In this document: positions 1 to 11,054 of the stretch, one piece after another
How the letters are laid out: every line of letters starts with the position of its first letter
Numbering within the stretch: the first letter of the stretch is position 1
Position numbers and translations under genes: made by a program
Assembly: GCA_021234155.1 (NCBI GenBank)
Contig: JAJEKV010000028.1
Coordinates: 9,068,134 to 9,132,133 of the forward strand
Direction of reading: 5' to 3'
Length of the DNA: 64,000 nucleotides
Origin: Isoetes taiwanensis
Lineage: Eukaryota > Streptophyta > Lycopodiopsida > Isoetales > Isoetaceae
Notes under the pieces: model-generated
The model's database searches: none
The model's input: only the letters and a program-made list of their open reading frames with translations
What the model was told of the DNA's origin: nothing

Positions 1-143
1 TTGAAGTGTTATGGATGTGGTAAACTCCATTAAATACTATTTTTATTAGAAATGGTCGTCATACATGCATCCAAAAAGGGTTCTCACAAATATGCATAAA
101 CTAAATCCTGTAATGCATGCTTTTGATGCTAAATGCCTCTATG

Positions 144-401
144 TGACGACTTGTCTCTTGTTATAGTAAGTTACTTGTTTTTGCTTCTAGACAAAGCCCC
201 CAAGTGGAAACGCCTCCAAGTGAGAAAACGCCTCCAAGTGGAAAGACGGATGCACCTAACGAGTAAGATATTCTTTTTAAATATTGTGTACAAGATGCAA
301 TAGTTTCGCTATGTTTTTAGTATATGTTTCTAAACAAAGAAAAATGCACTTTATATACCCATACGGCAAATTGATCTAAAGGACTTTCTTTGACTTTATT
401 A
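144..401. repeat. Dispersed repeat, copy 1 (pairs with 8121-8347)
   Basis: This stretch and 8121-8347 share long near-identical runs in the same order: TGTCTCTTGTTATA, ACTTGTTTTTGCTTCTAGA, TATGTTTTTAGT, GCATACGGCAAATTG-like and CTAAAGGACTTTCTT. The middle differs (a CCTCCAAGTG triplication here, a CACAAATGGAAAT variant there). The copies lie on either side of the LINE. The shared sequence is seen directly; its identity (old repeat or segmental duplication) is unknown. Nothing else is recognised in 1-468. Confidence 0.75.
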
Positions 402-468
402 CCCGTTATCAGCCATTTACACTTCGCAGTTTGAAGCCCAGAACCAACTGTTTTGGGGAACTTTTGGA

Positions 469-486
469 TCGATCCGGCTCTATCTC
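469..486. repeat. Target-site duplication of the LINE, left copy
   Basis: TCGATCCGGCTCTATCTC is repeated exactly at 7459-7476. The flanking bases differ (A before this copy, C before the other), so the duplication is 18 bp. It abuts the poly(T) tract on this side, as expected for target-primed reverse transcription of a minus-strand element. Confidence 0.93.
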
Positions 487-489
487 TCT

Positions 490-492
<3 letters not shown>

Positions 493-536
<44 letters not shown>
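493..536 (-). repeat. LINE poly(A) tail (poly(T) on the plus strand)
   Basis: An uninterrupted run of 44 T on the plus strand follows CTCTCTC. It is the 3' poly(A) of the minus-strand LINE. Short ORFs with poly-K or poly-F across it are artefacts of this run. Confidence 0.92.
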
Positions 537-539
<3 letters not shown>

Positions 540-862
540 GGCAAGGTGGGGTTTGTATTCATTTTACATGGAATACATCATGTCAGTCTCTTCCATACTT
601 GGAAGATATATCTGTGTCTCAAACACTATTGTCCTTCCTTTGTGAAAAAACATAAGAAAGGAGATAAGCCATATAGCCTGCATACAGAAATATTAAGTCA
701 GAGAAGACAGAAATTAGATATGCTAGTAGACAAAATCTAGCTTCATGCTACTGTCACTAGTTGGCTTTGAGCACATCTTGTACAGTAAGATCAGCCACAA
801 CAGATCTGCCAAAAATATTCAAGAGCTCATCTAGCTCCTCCACAGTGAAAGTGTGTAGTCCA

Positions 863-1618
863 TCAACATAAGCACCCGAGCCTCCCGTTTCTGCTGCCAC
901 TTGTGAAATAGAGCTTGGAAAAAGGCTTCAAGCTGTTATATCTCCAAACTTCAGGTCGATCAAGCAGCTTCTTGATTGCCATAGAGTGAATCATTTCCTT
1001 TTTCAACAGAATGAAGTGTTGTTTGAGCTCCACCCTAGGAATGTAGAGATCCTCGTCCTCAGATTCTTCAGCCTCCTTTGCTGCTCTGTGTAGCACACCA
1101 TCAAAATCAATTAGTATTAAAGAGAAGAAATTGTAAGTGTCCTTAAACTTCCCAATTCGATCCCATCCTTTATCATGTTTGGCTCCTCGGAGAGCCTTGT
1201 GCGCTGAGGCTGTTTGCTGAATAATGGTAAGCAGATTAGACTTAATCCATACAATATCAGGTCTTTTCCCCTCCATACAGACCCTATTCCTGTGCCTCCA
1301 TACAGTCCAGCAGGTAAGAGTTCTATAGGTATTAGTAAGCCTTAACCCTGTGTTCAAGAAATGAAAAATATTACTTGGAGTTCCTAAATTCAGTTGGGAA
1401 GTCCATGTCCAAATTTCCTCTATAATTGGGCACAGGAATGTGTGATTGGAATCCTCATTCATCCCACATCCCAGAGGACATATATAACTAGAGGTACCAG
1501 GGTCATACTTGGCTCTCTTGGCATTAGAATGAAGGCTTTGATGCAGAGTTAGCCATCTGAATAGGGTAATTTTTGGTGCACCATAGTTCCTCCATCCCCT
1601 TGCACAATTTTTGGCCAA
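863..1618 (-). pseudogene. LINE ORF2 C-terminal part with zf-RVT zinc finger
   Basis: This open stretch of about 250 codons follows the reverse transcriptase. Near its start are APKITLFRWLTLHQSLHS and then CPLGCGMNEDSNHTFLCP, the C-x3-C...H-x4-C layout of the zf-RVT domain that closes plant LINE ORF2 proteins, followed by IWTWTSQL. The rest (CWTVWRHRNRVCMEG...) is the tail normally found before the stop. The frame is separated from the reverse transcriptase by stops at about 1620-2024, so it is part of a broken ORF2. The 3' UTR runs from about 862 to the poly(A) tail. Confidence 0.85.
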
Positions 1619-2023
1619 AGCATCCTCCTCACAATTCCATAATCCACATGCTCTGGAAGGTCTTTGTTGAATGAGAGCAGAGTAGATGTCTTTGACTATA
1701 TCTCAATCTTTTTTGTTCCAGGGGGGCCACTTTTTGCATCACCTTATTAAAGATATCCCTGTCTAGAGCTGAACCTTTCAGCCTCGGTTCTAGACTCTTG
1801 CCATGTCATCCATCTATTTTCCTCCTCATTCCTTAAGTCTCCAAAGGTTCTAAAACCTGCCTGTAACCACTACATGTATTTTTGGGGGTGTTGGAAGGCC
1901 AAACATCCACAATGTTCTGGTGCTAAGTCAGGGTGCCAGAAGAAATTAATTTCCTTGCATCTGGCATCCAATACTAGAGGTCTGAAGCACAGAGCTGCTT
2001 GGTTCCAGGATTCCAGCATTCTT

Positions 2024-4264
2024 CTAACTATGGGAGAAGTGTTTGAGTCTGGAATTACTTGAAAATATTGAGTCAGGGAGAAGATGCTTGATGGTCTTGC
2101 TTCCCACAGGTAATGATTCTTCAACCCAATATTTGATCAACTTAAGAGCTGGGGAGGGTTTGAGAGTATGCACTGCTCTCCAAATTATCTTGGCAGCTAA
2201 GGCTTGGGCCTGGATGAAAAGGTCCTTGCATCCAAGGCCTCCCTGTTTCCTGGATTTGATCAGATCAGACCAAGCAACCTTGTGGGTTCCCTGCCAGATA
2301 AACTTTCTAATGGCAGTCTCAATCAGCTTATAAGAAGCTTTATCTGCAACAATGGCAGAAGAGAAGAAGACATGTGTGCTTGCTATCACAGCATTGGCAA
2401 TTTCGATTCTGCCTGCTAAAGATAAGGTGGGAGGATACAATTGAAGCTTTCTCTTAATTCTAGATACAATTGGATCCCAAAGACCATGGATAGTGCTATT
2501 TATAGCCAGTGGGATCCCTAGAATTTTTGTTGCAGCAGACCTCCCAATAACATTTATGCCCAAGATCTCTTTATCTTGGGAATCCATGATGATTGCACAC
2601 TTTGTTCTGTTAAGGCAAACTCCTGAGACTTTTCCAAATCTATCCATTGCCTCCAGAAAATTGGTCAGACTGTTATCCCCATGCTTGAGGAATACAAAGG
2701 CGTCATCAACATACTGCATGATGACGAACTTGCCCATATCCTTGGAAAGAGCCAAGCAATTTATCATTTTCTGGGTTTGGAGGTGCAGAGCCAACCTGGT
2801 TACAATCGCAGCAACAATAAGGAACAGATATGGTGGCACCCCTGCCTTACCCCCCCTTTGACATTGGAAGAGTTTAGTGGGGGTGCCATTACTGATCAAG
2901 GCAGATGAGGCAGAATTATTGAGACTCATTATCTTGTCAAAAAGAGGTCCCTGGAAAACCCAAATGGTGTAGGGCCTTTTGCACAAACCTTCAGCTAATG
3001 GTGTCATAAGCTCCCTTGAAGTCTAATTTCAGAAGCATACATCCTTGGCCAGAGAGCTTGTTCCAGTGTAAACCCTCTTCAGCTCCAAGATAATTGTCCA
3101 AGATACTCCTACTGTGGACGAAAGCTGACTGGCAGGGATTAATTATTTCTTGCAACCTTATCTTCAGCATGTTAGCCAAGATCTTGGCAAGCACTTTATA
3201 GATGGTATTTGTCAGGGAGATAGGCCTCCAGTCCCCTAAAGATTCTGGGTTGTCCACTTAAGGAATAAGCACTATCTGGACAGCATTAATTGCTGGGTTA
3301 ATTTTACTTGTCTTCTCCCTTGGAAGAAAACAGTGAGGTCCTCCTTCATTATTTCCCATAATTCCACAAAGAATTCAGGGGGAAAGCCATCCGGGCCTGG
3401 GCTTTTACCATGTGCCATGGACTTTAATGTTTCCCAAATTTCCTTCTCCATTGGGATAGCCAGCAAATCTTCATCTGCATTTCTCAATTGGGTTGAAGGG
3501 GTGTCTTTGAAGAATTCCTGGAGGTCCTCCTCTTTAATATATTGTTCAGCAAAGAGTTTTGTATATTCCTTATAAAAATATCAATATCTTCTTGCTTACC
3601 AATATATTGGTCCACCTCAATCTTCACCTTGCTGATTCCATTATTACATACCCTATTCTTAGCTGCTCTGAAAAAATAAGCAGAGCTACCATTATCCATA
3701 TAGTTTAGTTTATGTACTTGCATCTGCTCTTCATTGATAAAATTCTGGCCTCTTCTTCTTCAATCACCTTCACCTTATTTTCCAACACAGATTCCTGTTC
3801 CTGTAATGTTATCCTTGTCCTGAACTAGCATGGCTCTAATGTCTTTCATCTCTTTATATATTTCAAACTTATGCTTCTTATCTTGATACCACTTCTTACC
3901 CCATTGCTTAATCCAACACTTTAATTTTTTTAATCTTGTCAAGGAAGGAATTCATGGATCCTCTACTAGCAATCCTTGGAAAATTCGTATAGTATGATTT
4001 AGCGGCCTCACAAAAACATTTCATCTTAAGCAAATCAGTGTTGAATTTAAAAGGTACATTAGATCCTCCTTTTTTAGACGACCCCATTTTCTCCAGTCTT
4101 TGAGAAAAGTGATCAGATATTGAATTAGCAGTATCATTAGAGATGGTCACATTGTCCCAGGACTGAAGTTCTCTATTGCAAATATAGAACCTGTCTAATA
4201 AGCAATATGTTCTTTCAGCTCCTTTTCTTTTGTTGCTCCATGAATAAACATTTGAGGAAGAAGG
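2024..4264 (-). pseudogene. LINE ORF2 reverse transcriptase region, frame broken
   Basis: Read on the minus strand, pieces of one reverse transcriptase lie in several frames. They are LLDRFYICN and SDHFSQRLEKM (4267-3908), HGKSPGPDGFPPEFF (3487-3272), WRPISLTNTIYKVLAKILA with QSAFVHSRSILDN and LKLDFKGAYDTIS (3257-2991), and then FVIMQYVDDAFVF, holding the YVDD catalytic motif at about 2720-2680 (3007-2024). Order and spacing match L1-type RT fingers, palm and thumb. At least four frame breaks separate the pieces, so no full protein is encoded as read. Confidence 0.88.
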
Positions 4265-4819
4265 CATTAGAGGAAATTTGAGATCTCATTTTATCCCCAT
4301 AAGAATCCTCCAATGGAATGGCTACCCTCTATTAACTGCAATTAATGCAGCACCAACAACTTCATTGCTGTTGTTTTTTCCCCATAACTTTTGATCCACT
4401 TGTCAAAATGTTGCGGCATTTGTTGCATTAGATGCGGAATGAAAAGATCTTTCCAATGATATATGGTTATGATGTATTTCAATATGATCATATGCGTTAA
4501 CCTTAAAAAAATATGATTTTTTGCTTATTTCTTATATATTTATATCGTAAAAGATGTATGAATGGGTTATCACTAGATAGATCTTGTGAAGACGAACCCA
4601 TTGCTACAAAAAGTTTTTGAATCGGAGTTCTGGATCAAAAGTTATAATGAAAAAATGATACTACAGAAGTTAGTTGCAGCTGCATTAATTACAGGCTGCC
4701 ACATAATACTGGAATGAGATATACTGGAGCTCTTCTCTTATTGGACAGTTTAAAAAGCTGACATGGCATTTTAAGCATCCCTTAATGGGACAAAATGTGA
4801 TCTCATTTTTCCTCTAATG
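4265..4819. mobile_element. MITE with ~38-bp terminal inverted repeats, inside LINE ORF2
   Basis: The left end (ATTAGAGGAAATTTGAGATC) and the reverse complement of the right end (ATTAGAGGAAAAATGAGATC) match over about 38 bp with a few mismatches, continuing through CATTTT and TCCC. A TA flanks each GAGGAAA end, which fits a TA target duplication. The interior is AT-rich and non-coding. It sits between the endonuclease motif GDFN (about 4930) and MPSSSNVYSWSNKR (about 4265-4226). Removing it brings together two parts that are normally adjacent in LINE ORF2. The superfamily (Stowaway-like or other) is uncertain. Confidence 0.75.
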
Positions 4820-4881
4820 GGGAATATAGCAGAAATTGGACATGAGGAGGTCCCAGGAAGCCCTTTCCTTCTTATTCATGT

Positions 4882-5368
4882 TTAATTTTTCCCTAACTTT
4901 TGATCCCAGACTGGGGTATTATTGAAGTCTCCTGCCATTAGAAAATTCTGAATTTGGGTGTTTGAGCTGATCCACTGATGCATTTGAGTCCATTGGATCT
5001 CCCTTTCAGCAGGTTCAGTGGAAGCATATACATTCATGATCCCAAGTTTCTTACCCTCAACTTCCAAAACAGCAACTGTCCATCTACCAGATGGGTGACA
5101 GAATTTGAGCAAGCATTTAAAGCCTGACCAAACAGTACAGATTCCCCCCTCGAGTGCCATCAGTAGGGGCCCATATAGAGTCCCCATTGGGGTGTATCCA
5201 AGAGCCTAGATGAGATGATTTGAAGATTGGCAACCTATGCTCCTGAAGCAAAATTATACTTGGTTTCATCTCTTTGATTGCAATGAGGGCTCTTTTCCTT
5301 TTAAGAGGGCCCTTGATCCCTCTTAAGTTCCAAGTAATTACCTTCATGACCAGCTTTAAGCAGGACAT
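4882..5368 (-). pseudogene. LINE ORF2 N-terminal APE endonuclease
   Basis: ORF2 starts at about 5368-5347 with MKVITWNLRGIKGPLKR, the conserved start of LINE APE-like endonucleases (KxxxWNxRG). IILLQEHRL follows, where the E of QE is the metal-binding glutamate. A frame switch near 5187-5117 leads to GTRGGNLYCL / LEGGICTVWSGFK, then IMNVYASTEPAERE and MAGDFNNTPVWDQK, whose GDFN is the catalytic D-N pair. The domain nicks target DNA for reverse transcription. It overlaps the end of the upstream linker ORF by a few codons. One frameshift and the loss of the SRLDRF-side residues to the MITE leave it broken. Confidence 0.87.
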
Positions 5369-5790
5369 TTGATTCTTTCCTTAACCCTAAGATTTAGGGC
5401 AGGGCTATTCTCAGAGAATGTGACTTTCTTGCCTTTCTTCTTATTCAGAGGAGTAAAGAAGGATTCTTCATTACCAGGACAAGCTTCCTGGTCATCTTTG
5501 ACTTCGTCTTCGAGGGGGGTCTTAGGCACAACGGTGTTTGAAGTCAACTCCTCTAAGTCATCATTCACCTCCATAGGTGATTTAGTAAAAAATTTGAATT
5601 TACTCTCACCAATGTTGATGCCAGGGGTGGAGAAGACTTCATTATTTTCAATAACCTCCATTAATGCATCAAACAACTCTGATGTATTATTGGGAGGATC
5701 ATTCCCGTCTCTGGAGTTAATTTCACTAGACTTAGAGCCCTCTCTTTTCAGACATACCACACCAGCTGAATCAGAGTCATAAGAATCCAA
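5356..5790 (-). pseudogene. LINE ORF1 C-terminal or linker segment, acidic
   Basis: This open stretch of 144 codons has many acidic residues and Ser/Thr (DSYDSDSAGVVCLKREGSK, VNDDLEELTSNTVVPKTP) and ends in basic KKKGKKVTFSENSPALNLR. It lies between ORF1 and the endonuclease start and overlaps the latter, so it is most likely the low-complexity C-terminal part of ORF1. No enzyme domain is visible. The stretch 5800-6538 between it and the ORF1 core is broken in all frames. Confidence 0.55.
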
Positions 5791-6538
5791 GAAGTGGGAG
5801 TCTCCAAATTTTCCTTAATGGGAAGCTTTTGTTTTTCTTAGTAGGCAGTGGACTGACCTCCTGATCCATGATCTCCTTCCCCTTTGAAAAATTCCTTCCC
5901 ATTCCTTGGCCACAAGGACTTAAAGGTCTCTCAGAGTGCTCCCCGATTCCCTGGCCTTGTGGAGTTACAAGTCTGGAGTTGAATTAAGGCTTGGCCTCCT
6001 GGGCTCACAGATCTATCCTTTTCCTGGCCAGTTGGGCTTACAAGCACTTTAAATTGATTAGCCATTTTTAAATTCTGAGCTTTCCTCCTCCATTCCAATT
6101 TTTCGTTTTGTTTGCCCTTATTTTCTAGCTCCTGTTGCTGATCCTTGGCCTTTTGTTTTCTAGTCTTCCTTTTGGCACTCCCATTAGTGTTCCTTTTTTT
6201 AACTGGGCTTCAAGGTTCCCTATTGGTGGCAGGTATCACCTTCTGATGGTTTTTTAATGGAGGCTGAGAAGATGGGGGGTTTTTCATCCAAGTCCCTTTA
6301 CATACCCCTCCCCATCCCCGGTCTCGAAATGTGATGAGATGTTACAAGGGAGGGGAAGGCCATACCAAACTAAGTGGAGGGTTTTAGTGTTCCCATAGTA
6401 ATCCTTATAGTCAATGGAGTTTGGGATGGGTTTAAGAATATCCAGGTGCACCCATACTTTGGAAGCCCTCTCTGCAGTCGTTCCACATGAAATATACTGT
6501 CCAACTCCCTCAAAGAGCTTCTTAAATAGATCCTCATG

Positions 6539-7231
6539 CTAATACATTGGATTGAGGCCTTGCACCGAGGCCGAGGCTGGATGGAACAGTTGGTCTAGTT
6601 TTTGTGGGTCGAATTTGGGATTCCACTTCTTAAAGTAGAACTGAATGTTCGCCCTGTAGATCGTGCCTTGTTTTAACAGAAAGTTAACTGCTTTTGTGTT
6701 TCCGCACTCCACCACAAAGAAGGGGAACTCCAACCAGTACATTCCGGTAATCTCCACCTGTTTGTCGAGTTTCAAAAGTTCGTTTTTAAGATGGGATAAT
6801 TTAACTTCTTCATGTCTTATACATCCGATGAGGGCTTTATTAATATTCTCCAGATCCTTTAGTCTAGAAGGGATAAAAGAGTGAGCCAGAACGGAAATAC
6901 CTTTGAATTCCGGTTTGATTTTCTGTTCTCCTTGTTGCAGAAGCATCCTTTGATCCCGATTAATCTGATCCAGCATTGATGTAACAATTTGGGACTGCAT
7001 CTCCACCTGTGAGGCTCCATTTTGAAGTCTCGTCCTCACACCTTCCTCCATTCTTCTTGCTCCGGAGCTGCTCGCCATCAGAACCAGCCAATCGCCTACT
7101 GTGAAGAAGCTCGGTTTGGAGCAATCCTTTTCGTCTCCCTCCCTATTAGAGATGATTCTGATAAGCCCAATCATTTCTAGGTGCATTGGCTCTGTCAAGC
7201 CTTTAAAAAATGCCATCCATTCCTCTGCCAA
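6539..7231 (-). CDS. LINE ORF1 RNA-binding (gag-like) protein, N-terminal 230 residues
   Basis: An open frame of 230 codons starts MAEEWMAFFKGLTEP about 230 bases inside the 5' end of the element. The middle is predicted helical (GARRMEEGVRTRLQNGASQ to LLQQGEQKIKPEFKGI). A region resembling the DUF4283/RRM-like domain of plant LINE ORF1 follows (EITGMYWLEFPFFVVECGN, IYRANIQFYFKKWNP). ORF1 proteins coat the LINE RNA. It stops at VQGLNPMY; the downstream zinc-knuckle part expected in this family is not seen intact. Confidence 0.65.
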   Translation of the reverse strand: MAEEWMAFFKGLTEPMHLEMIGLIRIISNREGDEKDCSKPSFFTVGDWLVLMASSSGARRMEEGVRTRLQNGASQVEMQSQIVTSMLDQINRDQRMLLQQGEQKIKPEFKGISVLAHSFIPSRLKDLENINKALIGCIRHEEVKLSHLKNELLKLDKQVEITGMYWLEFPFFVVECGNTKAVNFLLKQGTIYRANIQFYFKKWNPKFDPQKLDQLFHPASASVQGLNPMY

Positions 7232-7458
7232 ATTCCCCCTGCCGTACTTTCATTCCTTCAACTATCCCATCACTGCCCCTACTGTTTCCTAACTGATCCA
7301 CAACCCCATGCCCTTGGCCCTATGGCCCCGGCCTAGATCCCTGTTTCTGTTCCATTACCTGTTACCTATTTCCTATTGTCTGTTTCACTCTCATGGCGCT
7401 CAACCTTAGCGCCCCCTCCGTTTTTCTCCACCTCTCCGCTTCCTCGTATTATACATCC

Positions 7459-7476
7459 TCGATCCGGCTCTATCTC
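7459..7476. repeat. Target-site duplication of the LINE, right copy
   Basis: Exact copy of 469-486. It marks the 5' end of the LINE at 7458. Confidence 0.93.
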
Positions 7477-7599
7477 AGCTTAAATCGCTTTCTCGCTTAG
7501 GCAGCCAAGGGGATTAGAAGGGCTTTTGAAGCGATTAAAGCCGCCCACAGAGCTGCACGAACGATCTGACCAAAGATCTCATCTCCACCGCACAGTTTT

Positions 7600-7835
7600 G
7601 CGCTTGGTTTTTGGCTAGAAATACCACTTTTTGGCTGGAAATACGATTTTTTTGCCCTGATATACCACCCTTTTTGGCTCGAAATACCACTTTGACTGAT
7701 AACGTATGGTTAAAAATACCACCTGGCTGATAACTTGTGACCAAAAATACCACATATCCCGGACTCCATATACGTGGCAAGTATAAGTTAGATGTGGTAA
7801 GTATAAGTTACAACACGTGGCAAGTATAAGTTAGA
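7600..7835. repeat. Short degenerate direct repeats
   Basis: Two small families sit side by side. At 7609-7755 the phrase GGCT-N-GAAATACCACT recurs about five times with drift, ending CCAAAAATACCACA. At 7773-7832 GTGGCAAGTATAAGTTA occurs three times (middle copy GTGGTAAGTATAAGTTA). A 81-codon minus-strand ORF over the first family has a repetitive translation and is not credible. Nothing else is visible between 7477 and 8120. Confidence 0.7.
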
Positions 7836-8120
7836 GCAGCAGCAGATTTTTTGCCTTGTTTTTAGATCTTACCTTGCATTTCGTCGATCTGACTCTGCAT
7901 TCAGTCACAGAATGAAGCCCAATGGATATTTTCCGTTGCGTCGGCCATCTTTCCCTACCAGAAAACAGCTAGCAGCGGGCCTTTCCCTTATACGAAATGG
8001 TTTTTATGATTATTCTGAAGTCCATTGGTTTGTGTAGTTTGGATTTGTGCCATGTCATAGGCCTTAAGGGAGTTGGTAAATAGAGAGTCTCCCAAATAGA
8101 GTCCAATTTGAGTGATAAGC

Positions 8121-8347
8121 GACTTAGTTTGTCTCTTGTTATAATAAGTTACTTGTTTTTGCTTCTAGAAAAAACACGTGTGTGAGAAAACCCGCACAAA
8201 TGGAAATACAAAAGAAACAACCCATACAAGTGGAAATTACAGATGCAACAGTTTCTCTATGTTTTTAGTGTTTCTAAATAAACAAAGATGCACTTTATAT
8301 ATGCATACGGCAAATTGCTCTAAAGGACTTTCTTAGACTGTATTAAG
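8121..8347. repeat. Dispersed repeat, copy 2 (pairs with 144-401)
   Basis: Second copy of the repeat described at 144-401, in the same orientation, with an altered middle section. Confidence 0.75.
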
Positions 8348-8454
8348 GGACGTTTCACATCCTTGAGTCAAGAAGAAGATGATCTTGCAATGACACTGCA
8401 CAGTTAGGAATATCATGTTTTAGTAAATTGTCATGAAATGCATTATGCACTCTT

Positions 8455-8564
<110 letters not shown>

Positions 8565-8823
8565 GTGACACTTATTATCCTTAGTTTCAAGTTATTGTAA
8601 GATCTTATCCAGATCGTTGTTGACTTGAACACCAGAAAACTTTATAGCTAAAGTTTTGTAAATTCATTCACGTGGAGGATTTTAATTGTGGTTGATTTTT
8701 ACAGATCAATAAAACATCAGATTGAAAAAACTTCACCAGAGAAAAAAGGGCTAAGATGAGCTCAATATTTTAATAGTGCAAAAAAAACATATAAAATGCA
8801 AGATACAAAATCTCAGCTATTAG

Positions 8824-9052
8824 TTGTATAGTTTGTTGAAGTTTTATGAAAGGGAAATCATTAAGGTTTTCTCCTACTACAAGGGTTTTTCCTCCCATAT
8901 TGGAGGTTTTTTCGTCCCAGTGGTAGAGATACATTGTATAGGGCTTTTGTGGTTTTCTTTTGTGTTTGGATACTATTTGATATATTGTATTGTGACCGTC
9001 TCATAGGCCAGTTGGCATCCGTGGACATTAAAATATACTTCCTTCCTTCCTA
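8824..9052 (+). mobile_element. LINE-like 3' tail ending in (TTCC)n, degenerate
   Basis: The end of this stretch reads GGCATCCGTGGACATTAAA and then CTTCCTTCCTTCCT. The element at 26822-27306 ends the same way (GGCTCCGTGGACGTTAAA and (TTCC)n). Upstream are CTCCCATATTGGAGG and further pieces of a GT-rich 3' UTR. I read this as the 3' remnant of a non-LTR element of the same family. The 60-codon ORF across it shows no similarity that I recognise. Confidence 0.45.
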
Positions 9053-9279
9053 GACAAGCATTCAATCTAAACTAACAAGCTGTATGTAATTTATGTAATA
9101 CGTTTCTTACTATTAAGCTTTTTACATTGGAGGATGGGGTTTTTTTAATCTTGATAGTGATGGATGTATTGCAATGTCTAGAGGCCATCTCGAACCAGTT
9201 CAATTCATAAACTATCTAGTTAGTATAGATGATACAGATAAATGGCAATCTAGAATATTTCTATTTTATCTATTTCTTG

Positions 9280-9410
9280 GAGGGCAAGGCCTTTTAACTT
9301 TATAACGCTACGAATATTCTTCCAGCTTGTCAATCCAATTGCTCACAGGAGAAAACCTTGCAGCATATTTTTCAGTGCCCTAAGATTGCTCAATTCTGGA
9401 CGTGGTTTTT
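9280..9410 (+). pseudogene. LINE zf-RVT fragment cut by Gypsy A
   Basis: The plus strand reads NILPACQSNCSQEK, then LQHIFQCPKIAQFWTWFF, the C-x4-C...H-x3-C pattern of a LINE zf-RVT domain with the family FW-W ending. The similarity stops exactly where the LTR begins at 9411. Only about 43 codons remain, with one stop upstream. It belongs to a different LINE copy, on the opposite strand, from 487-7458. Confidence 0.7.
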
Positions 9411-11040
9411 TGTGACGTTCCAGGGGAATATACGCTATATATACGTATATTCCTGGACCCGTCACCATACAAGGCTACTCAGTTGGAAAGTGGCAAGGAG
9501 TGCACATCTAAGTTAATTGTTTAACTTAGATAACCTTAGGATAAGACCCATTTCCACATGGCCTTATCCTATTGGGCAACCGCCACACGGCCTCATCCTA
9601 GTGGTGCCACGTGGCATCCCATCTGGACCCACACCTATATTAGCTCTAACCCTAACCCTAGACCTTTTTCCCTGACCTAGCACCTAAACCCTCATCCACG
9701 CGCTTGAAACTCCGTTTCGAGCATCGTTCGTCAGTAGCCTAGCACGAGGCGGCGGCCCACGGAAGGTGTGTATGATCTTAGAGGGAGCAAGTCTTTGAGC
9801 CACGTCAAGGAGCATGGAGGCGCCCGGGGATGGGAGGAAGCGCTTGGAGGAGGAGGTAGGTTGAGTAGAGTCCATGTTAGTTCATCCGGGAGTTAGCACT
9901 CGGATGGGTTAGTATTTAAGTAGCTAGAGTAGAGCCACCCTAGATCCTTTGTTGAACATCTTGAACCCTAATCAATGAACCCTAACTAATAGTTAGATAT
10001 GTATGATTAGGTTAAGATGTTCATATGATATTGTTCATGATGATCATGGGATGGTGGTTGATCATGTGTGTTCCTCTTGTGTTGGGAAGGGGTAGAGACC
10101 TGGGGCCATATGTAGTATGTTCCTAGTATAGATCCCTTAGTTCCTATTAGATTGCGGCACGTGCATAGGAACCCACCCGGGGCTATGGAGGCTATGGTGT
10201 GACTCGGCCACTACACAAGCGGGGCTAGAGGCAATATGGAGGGAGGATCCCCGCCGAGTGGGGACTACGGGGGATCCCATAGTGGGCTAGGCTTATGGCG
10301 GTCACGCCGTGTGGGCGGGCATGGGTGGACACCTCTGGGGGCGAAGGTGTTGCCCCTGCCTCTCAAGAGTTGCAAGTGTCGGCTTGGCTCTTGTTTTGGG
10401 GGTTCGGTGGGGTGCGAATGGGTGTGTCGTCACGATTCTCTAGCCGCCTGGTGGAGCCTCTAGACCCCGAAGAAGGGGAGATGCAACCCTTCCTACCTCG
10501 GCCGGACCGGGGAGATGCAACCTGGGTAGTCCCGATGGGTGATGCCATGGGATTGCGATCAGGAAGGTTAGAGTCATGCAGAGCCTGATCTAGCCCATCC
10601 GCAAAGTATGCACAGGGGAGGGGCGGATGGAGTGGTCAACCCTAGCCATTTGTCTTATGCCGGCCCGCCATTGTTATGACTCGGTTCGCTCTATCTTGAG
10701 GCCTATCCGATTCGGTCGACTTCCTTATGTGTCGAGATCCACGGGTAGGAGCTCTCACGTTTTTATGGTATGTGGCTATGTTCTTTGCACCTTTGGATAT
10801 GTGATGGACTACCCTTCGAGGTAGTATTTGTATTGTTGATGCTAGTTACGACATGTTTATCGCCATTTGTTATAGGAGCCCATAGGGGAAGGGGCCAAGA
10901 CACCCGTGTCCCCCCCGCACTAGGGTCACCCTAGAGTGCTTGGGGTAGACGGAGGGCTTGTCAGCGATTTGTTGGCCAGGATGGGGGATTTCTGTAGGAA
11001 GTGTGCGGCCGAGTAGATATATTTAGCGAGGGGCGTCACA
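9411..11040 (+). repeat. Gypsy A 5' LTR
   Basis: It starts TGTGACGTTCCAGGGGAATA and ends GGGGCGTCACA; its first and last seven bases are exact inverted repeats. The 5' part holds ATATACGCTATATATACGTATA, then TAACCCTAACCCTAGACC (telobox-like). A G-rich stretch (10160-10600) follows. The copy matches 20872-22483 along its whole length with scattered small indels. ORFs within it (for example 10236-10588) are in GC-rich LTR sequence and look non-coding. Confidence 0.93.
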
Positions 11041-11041
11041 A

Positions 11042-11054
11042 TGGTATCGAGCCA
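11042..11054 (+). promoter_or_regulatory. Primer-binding site, initiator tRNA-Met type
   Basis: TGGTATCGAGCCA begins two bases after the LTR. The standard plant initiator-Met site is TGGTATCAGAGCC (seen intact in Copia C at 43537). Here one A of CAG is missing, which may be a real change or a sequence error. Confidence 0.8.

Larger units (their letters stand above)
487..7458 (-). mobile_element. LINE (L1-like non-LTR retrotransposon), near full length
   Basis: The element reads from 7458 down to a 44-base poly(A) tail (T run at 493-536) and is bracketed by an 18-bp target-site duplication. In transcription order it has ORF1 (about 7231-6539), an acidic linker ORF (5790-5356), an APE-type endonuclease (5368-4882), a reverse transcriptase (about 4264-2024) and a C-terminal zf-RVT zinc finger (1618-863). 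This is the usual order of plant L1 elements. ORF2 is broken by stops and frameshifts and by a MITE at 4265-4819, so the copy is not functional as read. The intact tail and perfect target-site duplication indicate a fairly recent insertion. Confidence 0.92.

Noticed and set aside
453-740. Poly-Phe ORF (and poly-Lys ORF 317-562)
   Set aside because: Produced by the LINE poly(A) tail.
8824-9006. 60-codon hydrophobic ORF as a small membrane protein
   Set aside because: It lies in a degenerate 3' tail of a non-LTR element and has no supporting context.
9645-9665. CTAACCCTAACCCTAG as a telomere end or interstitial telomere
   Set aside because: Only two units, repeated at the same place in all three LTRs, so it is an LTR promoter motif (telobox-like).
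10236-10588. Overlapping ORFs in the GC-rich part of the Gypsy A LTR (also 21674-22010, 30587-30844)
   Set aside because: They are not conserved between the three LTRs in frame or length and lie in non-coding LTR sequence.
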